The notes under the pieces were generated by a model. That model was not told the origin of the DNA and searched no databases. It worked only from the letters and a program-made list of their open reading frames with translations. From Glandiceps talaboti (taxonomy: Eukaryota; Hemichordata; Enteropneusta; Spengelidae), in the NCBI RefSeq assembly GCF_964340395.1, contig NC_135562.1, positions 10,830,134 through 10,894,133 of the forward strand: a stretch of 64,000 nucleotides of DNA, written 5' to 3'. Shown here piece after piece: positions 1 through 21,959 of this stretch. Both the position numbers and the translations under genes were made by a program. The number at the start of each line of letters is the position of its first letter. Within the stretch, counting starts at the first letter, position 1.

Positions 1-1
1 C

Positions 2-32
<31 letters not shown>

Positions 33-52
33 TAGATAGACAGACAGAAAAC
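1..52. repeat. (CAGA)n microsatellite at the left edge
   Basis: Pure tetranucleotide run with a few GATA variants, cut by the window edge. Non-coding. Confidence 0.95.
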
Positions 53-186
53 AAAAACAAACTTATCAGAATCCTTTAAGTACGGAGTAGTATATACAAT
101 GCGATACTTAGTATATATGTCATATGATTTGTATTGATGGATTAAAGTGTGAATACATACAAATAGATTTGTAATGTAACGGAAAG

Positions 187-592
<406 letters not shown>

Positions 593-776
593 GGAGAAAG
601 ACGAACAGCTGCAGAGACAGACCAACAGAGATAAAAAGACATATGCAAGTGAAGTGAAATGAATTTCGGTTTTCTAAGCATAATAAATGTAGCCCAGACG
701 AATTCAGCCTCGTTTTAGTTTTACTGAACGAGAAAACCTATATGCATATCTCGTCCTGATTGGTCAGTATTCATAC

Positions 777-1037
777 CTTTAGTAGTACTATATAGTTGAA
801 CGGTATTCGCATTCCCTGGCCAGCTTTCTTTAACGGTGCCATGTTTGCTGTTCTGTCTTCCGGTGAGTCCCAGGATTTGGCTTCTAGATCCACATCATAC
901 TCGACAGGTAAAAAACCTTGGTAATCATACTGATCTGGTATTCCATTTTCGTCGTCGTCTGCAGTAACTATGGTAACCATCAAAGCCGGCAACAATAAAG
1001 CGATTGCCGCCAATAATGATGTATGACTTCTCTTCAT
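777..1037 (-). CDS. First coding exon of an unidentified secreted protein (partial, runs off the left edge)
   Basis: The minus-strand frame opens with ATG at 1037 and a textbook signal peptide: positive MKRSH, then a hydrophobic stretch of about 18 residues ending in VTADD, with likely cleavage around residues 25-27. The next residues, DDDENGIPDQYD, resemble one acidic calcium-binding loop of a thrombospondin type-3 repeat (D-x-D-x-D/N-G-I-P-D), though no second loop is visible. The frame ends at a good donor, AAG|GTATGA, with the last exon base at 777 and 87 codons encoded. Further exons would lie left of base 1; downstream of the donor there is only microsatellite. I do not recognise the family. 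A MITE-like repeat begins only about 36 bp upstream of the ATG. Seen: signal peptide, donor. Inferred: secretion, calcium binding. Confidence 0.6.
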
Positions 1038-1072
1038 ATTTCAAGTGGTCGACTCAAACCTGCAAACGATAT

Positions 1073-1400
1073 TAGGGGAGAAACGAAGTTGTCTTGGTGT
1101 TTCACTTATAGGACACGGTGTTTTTAACACAAATATCCATACAATTCAACTCAAGACTAACAATAACAGAGACACAACACACAAATCAAACAGCAGGATC
1201 CTTTACCCATTCACATTGAAAAATGATAAGCATTGATATTTGTTTACAGTGTAGTTAAAACTGGAAACATTACATGGACTTGATGATTTCAATGGCTTCA
1301 ATTGTTTACTTTCTAATTGATAATCTGCATCTGTGCGCGACACTATGATTGTGTCCCGTGTCATGAGTGAAACGCCACGGTATCTGTATTTCTCCTGTAG
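1073..1400. mobile_element. MITE-like element, family A, copy 1
   Basis: Its ends are imperfect inverted repeats of about 35 bp: GGGAGAAACGAAGTTGTCTT at the left, and the reverse complement of an ACAGGAGAAAT-type end at the right. The interior (runs such as ATGGACTTGATGATTT, and the AACAGAGACACAACACAC stretch) matches 39385-39790, and the termini match 5321-5760. No transposase is encoded. It occupies what should be promoter or 5' UTR of the secreted-protein exon at 777-1037. Confidence 0.75.
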
Positions 1401-1472
1401 TTCATAAATAGATCTTACAAGGCCATTCATCAATGTTTGTTCATAACTGGATAATGATGATAATGATGATAA

Positions 1473-1790
1473 ATAATTAGATATTATTCCCCAATACTCG
1501 TGACCTGAGGGGCCTTTGTCACTACTCGTCTAGCGACTCGTAGTGACAACCCTTAGGTCACGAATATTTTCCGGTTGAATGAAGAAAAATATTGTTGAAT
1601 AACATAATTATACCAGCGCCAGTGACATTAAAGAAAAATCAGGGAAAGTAATGGTAATTTTGTGCGTTTTGACTCATATTTCGAACACAGCAGAACCAGT
1701 GACGTAGACACGCGTTACCGTGACGTAGAACTACCAGAGTATATATTCCATATTTTTTGTTCAACTTGACTCGTGAATGGTATAATGTAT
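1473..1790. mobile_element. Foldback element, family B, copy 1
   Basis: The left part (1473-1611) is an imperfect palindrome: its ends fold together (ATTATTCCCCAATA against TATTGTTGAATAA) and so does its centre (GTGACCT...AGGTCAC). It is followed by about 180 bp of conserved tail beginning ACCAGCGCCAGT and including TTTTGACTCATATTTCGAAC. The same arrangement recurs at 2697-3020 and in part at 55045-55260. No coding capacity. Confidence 0.75.
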
Positions 1791-2696
1791 GATGAACACT
1801 TGCAATACGTCCAGAGTTGAATCATTTGTAGCATATAATTTGTATTTCTTGAGGACTCAGATCCAATTAGTCCGTGTAAACAAAAACACTATGTGCCTTC
1901 TCAGACCACTATAGTGAATTAATAATAAATGCCAGGCAACGGATTTAATCCCAGGTTCTCGAAGTAATACTATTATCTTTATCAGTGAAGCCATTAAAGG
2001 ATTTCTTAGGATGATTCCTTTGCTCAGGACGAACTACTTCCTAACTCTACCAGACAACATTTTTTTTCACATCTTGATTATAATCCTCCTTATCCGAACT
2101 TATATATCCAATTTGCACGGTCATTTTGTTTTAGTAAAGTTCACTGTCCGTCTGCTGCAGCATGAAAAGCGTTGTCCAAACTTAAAATGACGACAAAATC
2201 AAAAGACTGTACAAAATTTAATGGTCACTTCTCAAAATCGACAAATTTAATGCAGTATCTTGGAGTACTAAAAGCCTGTACAGTATTTTGTCTTTACAGT
2301 ACATTGTGACTATAAAGCTATAGCCAGTATAATGCATTCTTTCTCAACGTTCGCTTTGTTACATTTACTTACAGTATTACAATTTTCTTTTCAAGGTCAA
2401 GAATGTTCACTGATTAGGTTTTGTTTGTGTGTTAATATTAACTGTTTACTTTTTATTTTGAGAGCGACCGTTGATAGTGTATGTAATGTAAATAAAAGAT
2501 CGTTGTCGCTATAAAATAAATGTATCGTGGTAGATAGGATATAAGATAAGTGACGTGTATGGGGGATGAACCTTCGTCCAATCAAACAACAGCTGTTGCA
2601 CGCTTATAAAGTTCCCATGCCGATTCATATAGTTCTGTACAAAGAGATTGTTACGTTGATACCTTGATGAACAATCGTGTCGAACCATACAAGATG

Positions 2697-3020
2697 ATAA
2701 TTGGATGTTATTCCCCAATATTTTTCTTTATTCACCCAAGGAAAATACGAGTGACCTAAGGGGTCTTTGTCACTACGGGTCGATAGACGAGTAGTGATGA
2801 CAACCCTTAGGTCACAGTATTTCCAGCTGAATGAAGAAAAATATTGGTGAATAACATCCAATTATACCAGCGCCAGTAATATAAAAGAAAAATCGGGGAA
2901 AGTAATGGTAATTTTGAACGTTTTGACTCATATTTCGAACATGGCAGAACACGTGACGGAGACACGCGTTGTCGTGACGTAGAACGACCAGAGTATATAC
3001 TCCATATTTTTTGTTCTAAA
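2697..3020. mobile_element. Foldback element, family B, copy 2 (best preserved)
   Basis: Terminal inverted repeats of about 40 bp: ATAATTGGATGTTATTC at 2697 pairs with GAATAACATCCAATTAT ending at 2865. An inner palindrome is formed by GTGACCTAAGGGGT and ACCCTTAGGTCAC. The conserved tail follows to about 3020. A minus-strand frame at 2807-3142 with a hydrophobic start is largely made of this element and is not called as a gene. Confidence 0.8.
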
Positions 3021-3029
3021 TGGTTCGTG

Positions 3030-4445
3030 CATGGTGTAATACCTGGCATTTTGGCATTGAATTTATTACGATTATGTGTCGTATTTATACCGTGAGCCAC
3101 ACAGATCAATGACAGTGATGCAGTTATAAAATTAATGAACATGGGATCTAATATTCACTGAATTACAGTAAACCTGGAAATTTCCACTAAATACTTATTT
3201 TCGCTTATTTTACTGGAAAGCAAAATTACAAAAATAAGTAGCGACTATAATGCCTACTTGTACATGAAAACAATGTACCAGTCTGGTAATAAGTAAAAAA
3301 AAAAATAGTCCTTGAATGAGAACTAGCTGAAGACTGTAAAACCGCAAAATTTTCTCGTGGCGATAATATCTTGGTTTACACACCTGTATTTATCGGTTCA
3401 CTATAATTGTGGTCAGAGGCAGTCGTTTGCGTTAGCCATTTGCAGGAAAATAATTTAGAATACATTATATATTTATAAAGTACTATACTTTTAAAAAAAA
3501 ACCCGCCAACACAATTGTAATGTAAAGAATTACCAGTGAAAATAGACAAAAGGTTCTACTGATATATGCCCCAATACGTTACTATGTCCAAGACTGAGAT
3601 ATCGAATTTTGAACTAGTTAGCTTTTCATTCCCTAGTATGGTTAAATCATATTGATTTACCCAATAAAAATTCAGCTGTGTTGGTAAATCATAGTAAACG
3701 TTAATCCGATACCATATTGATTCACATATACACGTACAGAGTTAAGTTTCTCAATTTTAACCATAGACCCTACACGAAAGTGTCGGGTCTATCTTTTCAC
3801 TCCATCCGTAAGATATGTATTACCATTTGTTCTGAAATCGCTTCTTCATATTAACTTAGATTAGACATTAGACTTCAAGAATCTAAAAATGGGTCATCTA
3901 AAAACATAACGAATGAACAATTTATAATATGTAAAACATTTTTTACTGGTTGATACTGATAAACATAAGAGGGATATTGTGTTATCCTGGTAACTAAACT
4001 GCAGTAATATCCCATCGTTTATTCGATATGGTAGGTGGAGACCACGTGTACATTACTTAGAGAATAGAATACAACTCACCGGTGTTTCAGTATGGATATA
4101 CAACGTGTCCCAACTCACTGCTAACGGTTGAATGGGGTCACTTAGGATACACTTTTTAAGATATTAAGAATCGTGTGGCAGAAGGCGACTGGTATAAGCA
4201 TATCTGACGTGTTGGGTGTCCCATTGGTCGGTTTGCTATCAAAGTAAACGATAGAGAAAATAATCTTATAATTCATAGAGATAATATCTATAGATGATGT
4301 GTACTAGTATAATAGCGACGAGTCCATCCGGTCTGTACGACACCTGTCTTTGATACACAGATCTGATAACAGTAACGCCGCCACGTGCCATAACTTGATA
4401 TAGTAACAAATAACAGTTTTAATAAAACTGTGAGTTTAGGAATAG
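3030..4445. other. Gene-free stretch
   Basis: No exon-like frame, RNA gene or large repeat found. One small hairpin is seen at about 3768-3794, with arms TAGACCC/GGGTCTA and inner ACAC/GTGT. Confidence 0.5.
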
Positions 4446-4510
4446 GTGCAACGAATACTGGTAGTGATATATAGTGTATGTATATGTTTTAGTGACTCGC
4501 TGGTTATTTG

Positions 4511-4595
4511 TACTGTACTGTACTGTACTGTACTGTACTGTACTGTACTGTACTGTACTGTACTGTACTGTACTGTACTGTACTGTACTGTACTG
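4511..4595. repeat. (TACTG)n pentanucleotide microsatellite
   Basis: Seventeen uninterrupted TACTG units. Because 5 is not a multiple of 3, all plus-strand frames cycle through Leu-Tyr-Cys-Thr-Val; this is not coding. Confidence 0.97.
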
Positions 4596-5320
4596 TCATA
4601 TCATGGCGAAATTCAATATTCAGAGCCTATGTGTTGTCCTCGTGTGGACTATGTATAGTTATATAGTACAGTATCGAAAGTTCATTTCCAGGTGAAAATG
4701 CAGACCCATAGTCAGTGCTACCTCTGACTTGATCAGAGCTGAAAATATTGCAATTGTATTTTTTGCATTTCATTATAATGCCCTCATATCTGGACAAAAA
4801 TTAATTATTCATTGTTGGGCAAATACATGTAATTGTGTTTGTAGAAAGTGGAGTTATGTTATATTTAAAAAAAATAATTTTGAATGACTATCCGCCTACC
4901 TTGTTTTCTTTATGACAAAAACTAACGACAACCCAACACTGAGTAAGTACATTAATTCACAGCAACACCATTCGTGTGTATGGTATGACGTCATACTTCT
5001 GTGGGTAAATGAAATGTTGTAAATAGGGTAGCTAGGTCGGAATTTTAGTTTATTTTACTGAAAAATTACTTCGATTCCAAGATAAGATACTCGTCGGTCA
5101 CAATACTTCTGTATTAGTTTGATGAAATGTAAAGAAGTAAATGAACACAATCATACCTAATTAAGTAGACGAACATATTATAATCTAAAAAGACCTCTCT
5201 GAAATACGATTTTTAAAAAAAGTGATTAAAGATGAGGCCAAGGCATGAAGGTGTACATGGAAATAGAACTAAATAGTTACAATTTTACCTTTTTGCATGA
5301 AAAATAATGTTTAGCTTAAA

Positions 5321-5367
5321 CTAGGAGAAATGATGATGCCTTGGCTTTTCACACATGAGACAATACG

Positions 5368-5446
<79 letters not shown>

Positions 5447-5471
5447 AACAAACAAACACACATACACATAC

Positions 5472-5516
<45 letters not shown>

Positions 5517-5760
5517 GATAACTTAAAATGCAAAAGAAACAATTATAGGTATTAATGTAAACAAATATTAAGGTTTATCACTTTTCAATGTGACTCAGGT
5601 AAAAAATTCTGCTGTGTACGTGTGTCGGGTGTCTCTGATATTGTTAGCCTTGAGTTGATTTGCGTCTATATCTCTGTGTGTGTTTTAAAAAACAAAACAA
5701 AAACAAAAACATAGTGTCCCATGTCAGTTTAACACCAAGGCAACTTCATTTCTCCCGTAA
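5321..5760. mobile_element. MITE-like element, family A, copy 2, expanded by internal microsatellites
   Basis: The left end CTAGGAGAAATGATGATGCC and right end GGCAACTTCATTTCTCCCGT are inverted repeats of each other and match the ends of 1073-1400 and 39385-39790. Internally a (CA)n run (about 5376-5441) and a (CAGA)n run (about 5477-5516) have expanded. Confidence 0.7.
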
Positions 5761-6075
5761 AAGTGTAATGTGTTAGTTCTAGCTCTCTCGGATAGAAGAA
5801 AGTCACTACGTCATAAACCAATTTCTGTCATGTGATAAGATATTACAACATTTTCGTGAACATGAGCTACTACCAATCGACCCGGCTTCGGCCACTCCCC
5901 AAACCATCCCATTGACATACCAACGCTTTAGTACAGTTTTACTTTCATTTCTGTCCGTTTAAGTCACTTATATCCGTCATTCATTTCAATAGCGGGGATT
6001 GGGCAGGTTTAAATCAATTAAAGCAATTTTGATAAAATGTAACGGGAAATCAAATGATTTTCATGACAAAGGAGC
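5761..6075. other. Gene-free stretch
   Basis: Nothing supported: no exon with flanking splice sites and no RNA gene. Confidence 0.4.
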
Positions 6076-6079
6076 CTGT

Positions 6080-6373
6080 CACCTGTAGACTTGAAGGACT
6101 AACACTACTACACTATTTCTGCTATCCTAACTGTAGCCTACCTGTAGACTTGAAGAACTAACACTACTACACTATTTCTGCTATCCTAACTGGCATTTTG
6201 ATTTTTTTTTGTATTTTCGCTCATCCTTCCATGTCTGTCTGATTCTTTAGTTACGATGGTATTAAGTACATGTACATGTATTAAGTTGGTATTGAAAGGA
6301 GGGAAAATTTAAAAAAAAATCAAAATGTCAGTTAGGATAGTGGAAATAGTATTCATTTAAGTCTACAGGTGGG
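6080..6373. mobile_element. Foldback element with one duplicated arm
   Basis: The left arm, CTGTAGACTTGAAGAAC through CTATCCTAACTG, is present twice in tandem (from about 6083 and 6140). Its reverse complement, CAGTTAGGATAG to AAGTCTACAGGTGG, ends at about 6373. This is typical of a non-autonomous inverted-repeat element that suffered a local duplication. No coding capacity. Confidence 0.65.
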
Positions 6374-7325
6374 TTAATGATAAAAGTGGACTATGTTATG
6401 TTACATTGTCAGTACAGTGCAATCTGTGATTTAATTCCCTCTTTGTAGGGTTAAAGCCTGTTTTACGTCTGTTCCTTGAGAATGTGTGATACATATTGGA
6501 AATTGAAATGTGGCTACAAGTAAATTTCACCGACACGGATTCTTACGTTATTCCCACCACTAGATTAACTCATAGGGTCAAGCACTCAGATCTGTTGAAC
6601 TGTGGGGGTGATAAGGTTGACACCGTGATGTATTTGGTTACACCATGGACTCTAATGTGGTTATGCGGTGTTCAAAAGTTCGCCCCCTCGATGAAAGGAA
6701 ATTCACATTAGCACGTATCCTGACAAAGAGTACTTTATTCACTGAACTAGGTTACAGGCAGTACCACAGACGACCTCTAAGGCCAACCAGTGCACTCGAA
6801 CAAAGCGGGCGATAATAGAATCGTTCTTGAAGATACAAAACAACGGATAAGAGATCTCCAGATTGCGTGGGGGTTTACTACTGGTAGAAAGTGAGATTAA
6901 CATTACAGATATAGAATCTATTCTAGAAAGGTCTGCACTAAGTCCGGCTATACACAATTGGTACATTTGGCGCTCATCTCCTCCATATCAAGTTTTCAAT
7001 TTACTTACTGTTACCATGGTAACGGTACGATAAAATGATGAATATTGAATCATTTACAGTAGTGTCACATTGCCGCTTTTATTTTGAAGAGTTTGGATTT
7101 CCGGGCCTACTGGAAGTATCATTCACACGTGTCCAAAGGTCTGTATGACGTCTGCTGTTAGCTCATAGTGAGTGGTCGGAGATGCCAGCAACGGTTATCT
7201 TCTTGACTCCCACATAAAACCATTGTGTATGTAGTTGTCTGAGAGACTCCTACTTGCTTTGTAAATTGATAAGAACGTACTCTGTCTCAGAACTACGTGT
7301 GTAGGTGTTGTCTTCACGTACATGT
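6374..7325. other. Gene-free stretch
   Basis: Two short opposing open frames (6496-6711 plus, 6739-6966 minus) have no recognisable motif, signal or splice context. No gene is called. Confidence 0.4.
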
Positions 7326-7327
7326 GT

Positions 7328-7577
7328 CCGTATGTATGTATGTATGTATGTATGTATGTATGTATGTATGTATGTATGTATGTATGTATGTATGTATGTA
7401 TGTATGTATGTATGTATGTGTGTGTATGTATGTACATTTGTATGTATGTATGTATGTATGTATGTATGTATGTATGTATGTATGTATGTATGTATGTATG
7501 TATGTACGTATGTGTGTGTATGTATGTATGTGTGTGTATGTGTGTATGTATTAATGTATGTATGTGTGTGTGTGTAA
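7328..7577. repeat. (ATGT)n microsatellite
   Basis: About 240 bp of ATGT units with GTGT interruptions. Tyr-Val-Cys-Met frames result from the period. Confidence 0.97.
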
Positions 7578-7659
7578 AATCATCACCATCACCATCATCA
7601 TCATCATCATCATCGTCGTCATCATCATCATCATCATCATCATCATCAACAACAACAGC

Positions 7660-7694
<35 letters not shown>

Positions 7695-7695
7695 C
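7578..7695. repeat. (CAT)n followed by (CAA)n trinucleotide microsatellite
   Basis: CATCACCATCAT... passes into a CAA run ending near 7695. Frames read Ser, Ile, Asn or Thr homopolymers. No splice sites flank it, so it is not a coding homopolymer. Confidence 0.95.
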
Positions 7696-7749
7696 TATTA
7701 CAAGAATAGCAAAAGGATGTGGATTGTGATGTGTATAATCAAATAAATA

Positions 7750-10700
7750 GAAGATACAGAATCAAAACATAACATACTCATTTTAAGTCAAAGTACATGT
7801 AGAATTGAGGAAGAAACACGCTGTACTTCCAGGAATACATACTGAGAATAGTGACTATGTAAATATATATAGAGAGTCAATAACAACACCAACTGTTATT
7901 TATAGAGGAATTTATGACTCTGTATGACGTAGAAATATTAGTTGTAAATCATTTTGATGTAACTATATATGAAACAGTACTGATATAAATCTCTCACATT
8001 TCCTTTGGCTACATTTCTTAAATTAAAATATCACTGCCAGAAGATCTGAACCTCAAAGTTCCATTATCACACCCCAGATTTTTCCTGTGTTGTCATATAT
8101 ATTTTCTTACTGATTACTAATACATTCAGTGGCAGTGGCCATTAACTTGGCTGGATGTTAACTAAAATTACTACTTCAAGAAATCTGATAATGGTGACCC
8201 TCTTAAAAAAAGCATCTATTTCAAGTTTCTCTGCCTCTCCTTTTCCTCCTCTCTATCTTCTTTTTATTGGATTCCTGGTAACAACCATTTCTCAGCTTCT
8301 CTACACAATTGGCATTCTCAGCCCCCCCCCCCCCCCACTTGAATAACTTCCGTCATGGAAAAAAACTCTGTTCGTGAACAAGTATTGTCGATGCCGTCGA
8401 CAGTCCATGGCCAGACATTTGATTATTCTTTCCAGAGAGGGTGCTATTCCACAGAATATATATTAAGGGCGGGCGAATTTTTTTTTGAATTTTGATGTCG
8501 GATCTGAAAATATGGGTCGGTCGGGTAATGAGAAATAAAAATAGGTCCACTCTAATGTTCATTGTTGCCAGCTACTTCTCAATCGTGTCATTCGACTGAC
8601 AAAGTCGTCATTGTTAGCGCTCCACGTCACTTTCACCAGTAAAATTGTAACGGCAGTAACGGAGACTACTCTATCAACAGCACCTGAAATAATTTGCCTG
8701 CTTCAGTTTTTAACAACAAATTAAACACTCGTGGCTCTTTCTAAAACAATTTGTATAGTCTATTAGCACTATGTGTGCAGACTACAAATATACAACGGGT
8801 GTGACCCTTGACATTGATTGACTCTCTAACACTTATGGAACTTGTCAAACTGTAGTCTTTCAAAAAGTCCACCTTTTTTTCGAAAGCTTTATTTTGTGTC
8901 TTTCGGTAATGAAACCGAACTAAACTGATAACCCATTTTGTTACTACAGTATACTGTATACTATTTCAATTTCAATTTTAATTAATTAATTTACAGCGTG
9001 TACATGCTCTAACCTATAACCTATGATTGAAGTACTTTGCCGCCATTTGACTTTTGATCATCTCATAGGGTAATGTGTCACGTGACTTTAATGACAGGAA
9101 CTCTTTACCATAGGGACCACATGTGTATTATCTTGAATAATGTCCCTGGTGTCTTCCATATAATGTTCACTGTTCTAGAAGGCACGCCTCATGATATTGA
9201 CTAAACATTTCGGATTTATTTTCTCGCTAATATTTGACATTAACTACCGAGGTGACTCATAATTGACATAATCTGAGCTATAGAAAGTAATTTCCAGATA
9301 ACGACGACCACTCTGGGGACAAAAAAACAGTAGAGGTTGTAAAACGATGACGTCACGGTCACTTTCATACGTCACAGTTCGAACACCATGGGGTATGATG
9401 TCACTCCTACCAAGAGAATGACTGGAATTTTTTACAATGTTTTTGAATTCGGAGAATTACAATTAATATACATTGAGTGGTGTGGGAAATCTTACGAATT
9501 CCATTTTTCTCATTACTAATGTTAATTATAAACTACTGGTATAAACTTGTGGATAAGAATGGTATCATTAGATACGAACCCTATGTGCCAATGTCAACCC
9601 GTGTGTGTGTATGTGTGCTGCTATCTTTCTTTCCTAAAATAATGATTTGTCTGATAATCCACTATTATAGATACTTAGACTTTAAATCACTGCTCTTATA
9701 GCTTGTTACAATTTGTAAGTTGGCCAGATCGTTACGTTTTTGGACAAAGAAATTGTTCAGAGACTGATCAACTTGTAAAGCAGACGTCTTTGAATTAGTA
9801 TTCACTGAACCTGAGATCACGTGCATGACGTGCACTGAGACTGAACAAAAAAAGTCGTAAAAAGCGGCCCTTTCATTACAATAAGAGTTGAAGTGGCTGT
9901 AACTTTTCGGCCTTTATAACCCCGTTCTCATTCTGTCAGCCGACTGCCCGAATTCTGCACATGTTATGAAGCACGTATTTCAATCACAATCACCGGTCTA
10001 GTTCCCATAACGGCATTGTTACGATTTATACCTCCACTCACACCACGCTGACATCATGATCCAGGCTACAACCACTGGAATGACTCGTTCTACATGCAGT
10101 ACAGCCCAAAGGGACACGTATTATAATTGCATAAATTGCTATTTTCCTAAGAAAACATCACACGAATCCCGATACTACAAATGTATCAATTTATACTCTA
10201 TACAATAAGATAACTTGGTGTTCTTTCCGTAGATGTAGGGGAGATGTATTCAAGTCAAAACATTGCCATATTTAGACTGTAGTCAAGGAAAACAACACTC
10301 TAAGAGGCACAACACGCCCCTATGTTACAGCCCAGTTTGTAACGTGTATTGATAACGTTCTACCTGCAAAGTTCAAGCATTATTGTTCAATGGACATACA
10401 TTTCAGTGTAAACAACTTAAAGGTTCGTACTGATGACATTGTCCATGGAATAAAATTGGTGTTTCATCTGTTTTAGCTCCATCCAATTTATCATCTGTAG
10501 AATGGAATGATTGACTCAAAGTACCGACTATAATGGGAAGCTGTGACCGTGCGTCTGTTTGTGACGTGGTGGTTGTTTCTGTAGTATTAGCCTGTCATGG
10601 CTTGAAATTGCTGATTAACTTTTTCATTCTAAAAGGCGACATATACCTGTACTTTTAAATCAGTTGTTCTACTTAATAAAGCATGTAAAAACATGAATAT

Positions 10701-11450
10701 ATGTCGAGTACAATTAGTTTTTATATGAAGGTGACAATCTGTACGTACCATCGACATTATTTAAACTTGCTAAAATAACAAAAGGTTCGTACCAGATACG
10801 AGAAAGTGTGTATCGATGCGTGGTCACATTGAACAGGAAAGAAAAGTAGCAGGGGTACGTTTACTGTGATTGTTTAATGGTCATGGGTAATTTAAATATC
10901 AAAATGAAAAAGCATTTTAGGTGATCGGAGCATTTTTGTCAGTTTTTAGTTGAGTAAAAGAATTCATCGCAAAACTGACAGCGGACTTCAAACTATATAT
11001 AGTTAGAGGTTTACCCCGGCATACCTCTGTTAATGAATAACGGTGTGTCATGGACAAGGCCCTGGAACGACGTGACAGTGCGCTTGTACATGTTAAAAAA
11101 TTTCGCCGAATATGGAATGGTCGTGACTTTCAGTTTTGCTTTGTCATCACTTAGAGGAACTTTACTCAGTCGTTTTCCCGGTACAAAAGTTCAAAAAAGA
11201 ATTCTTTACTAATCAGTCGACGTCTTCAAGTTTTGTATTCCCGGATCCCTACATGGCCATGGTGTGACAACGCTGGCATATTCATCACGACGTCCCCACA
11301 TATCCCCCGAACCGTTTATTGAATCTAACGTCATCGGTTCATGTTACTCATACTCGCTTCATTTCCGGGATGCATTTGAAAAGTTATTAGCGACAACGCG
11401 GTAGCTGCTTTCAGAGACTCGGAATGTTACATATATTACGTGGGCGTGGT
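7750..11450. other. Gene-free intergenic stretch upstream of the glycine-rich protein gene
   Basis: Contains a poly-C tract at about 8321-8337 and one copy of a dispersed repeat at 10106-10405. No exon or RNA gene is supported. Confidence 0.5.
10106..10405 (+). repeat. Dispersed repeat, copy 1 (second copy at 20369-20660)
   Basis: Shares an ordered series of blocks with 20369-20660: GGGACACGTA, ATTTTCCT, CTACAAATGTATCA, GTAGGGGA, ATTCAAGTCA, CTAAGAG. Same orientation, roughly 290 bp, diverged. No coding frame or clear terminal repeats, so the class is unknown. Confidence 0.6.
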
Positions 11451-11504
11451 GGGTTATATTTACCGGGACTCCGTCCACTCTAGCTCACTCACTCAGCCAC
11501 CTTG

Positions 11505-11520
11505 ACAAGCGGTAAGTGGC
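11505..11520 (+). other. Possible 5' UTR splice donor upstream of the glycine-rich protein start
   Basis: AAGCG|GTAAGTGG (GT at about 11512) is a strong donor about 75 bp before the ATG. No convincing acceptor was found between it and the ATG, so a 5' UTR intron is only possible. A TATATTTA-like element lies about 60 bp upstream. Confidence 0.25.
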
Positions 11521-11586
11521 TAAACCGTAACTGAAGAGGCTACCGGTACAACAACGTGGTGATAGATATTATAGTAATAGACCACT

Positions 11587-21767
<10,181 letters not shown>

Positions 21768-21913
21768 ATTTCTCCCTATACGTGACTCAACGAGGAGTCT
21801 AAACTTTTACACGTACAGGTACCCCTAGATGTACAGACTGTGTCAGTTAAAGGCATCTGTAAACAGAAAGTGGGTTTTGAAGTAGACGGTTGGTCGTTTT
21901 AAATGTTCTCGTC

Positions 21914-21957
21914 AATAAACGTAAGGGTTGGCTAGTCTGAAAGATAAAGTAAATAAA
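21914..21957 (+). promoter_or_regulatory. Two polyadenylation signals for the glycine-rich protein gene
   Basis: AATAAA at 21914-21919 and again at 21952-21957, 147-190 bp after the stop codon, a normal spacing for a 3' UTR. Confidence 0.5.
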
Positions 21958-21959
21958 CC

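Noticed and set aside
2807-3142. Minus-strand 111-aa frame with a hydrophobic start
   Set aside because: Most of it lies in the family B foldback element and no splice sites or family motif were seen.
6496-6966. Two opposing short open frames
   Set aside because: No motif, no splice context, no signal peptide; nothing to support a gene.
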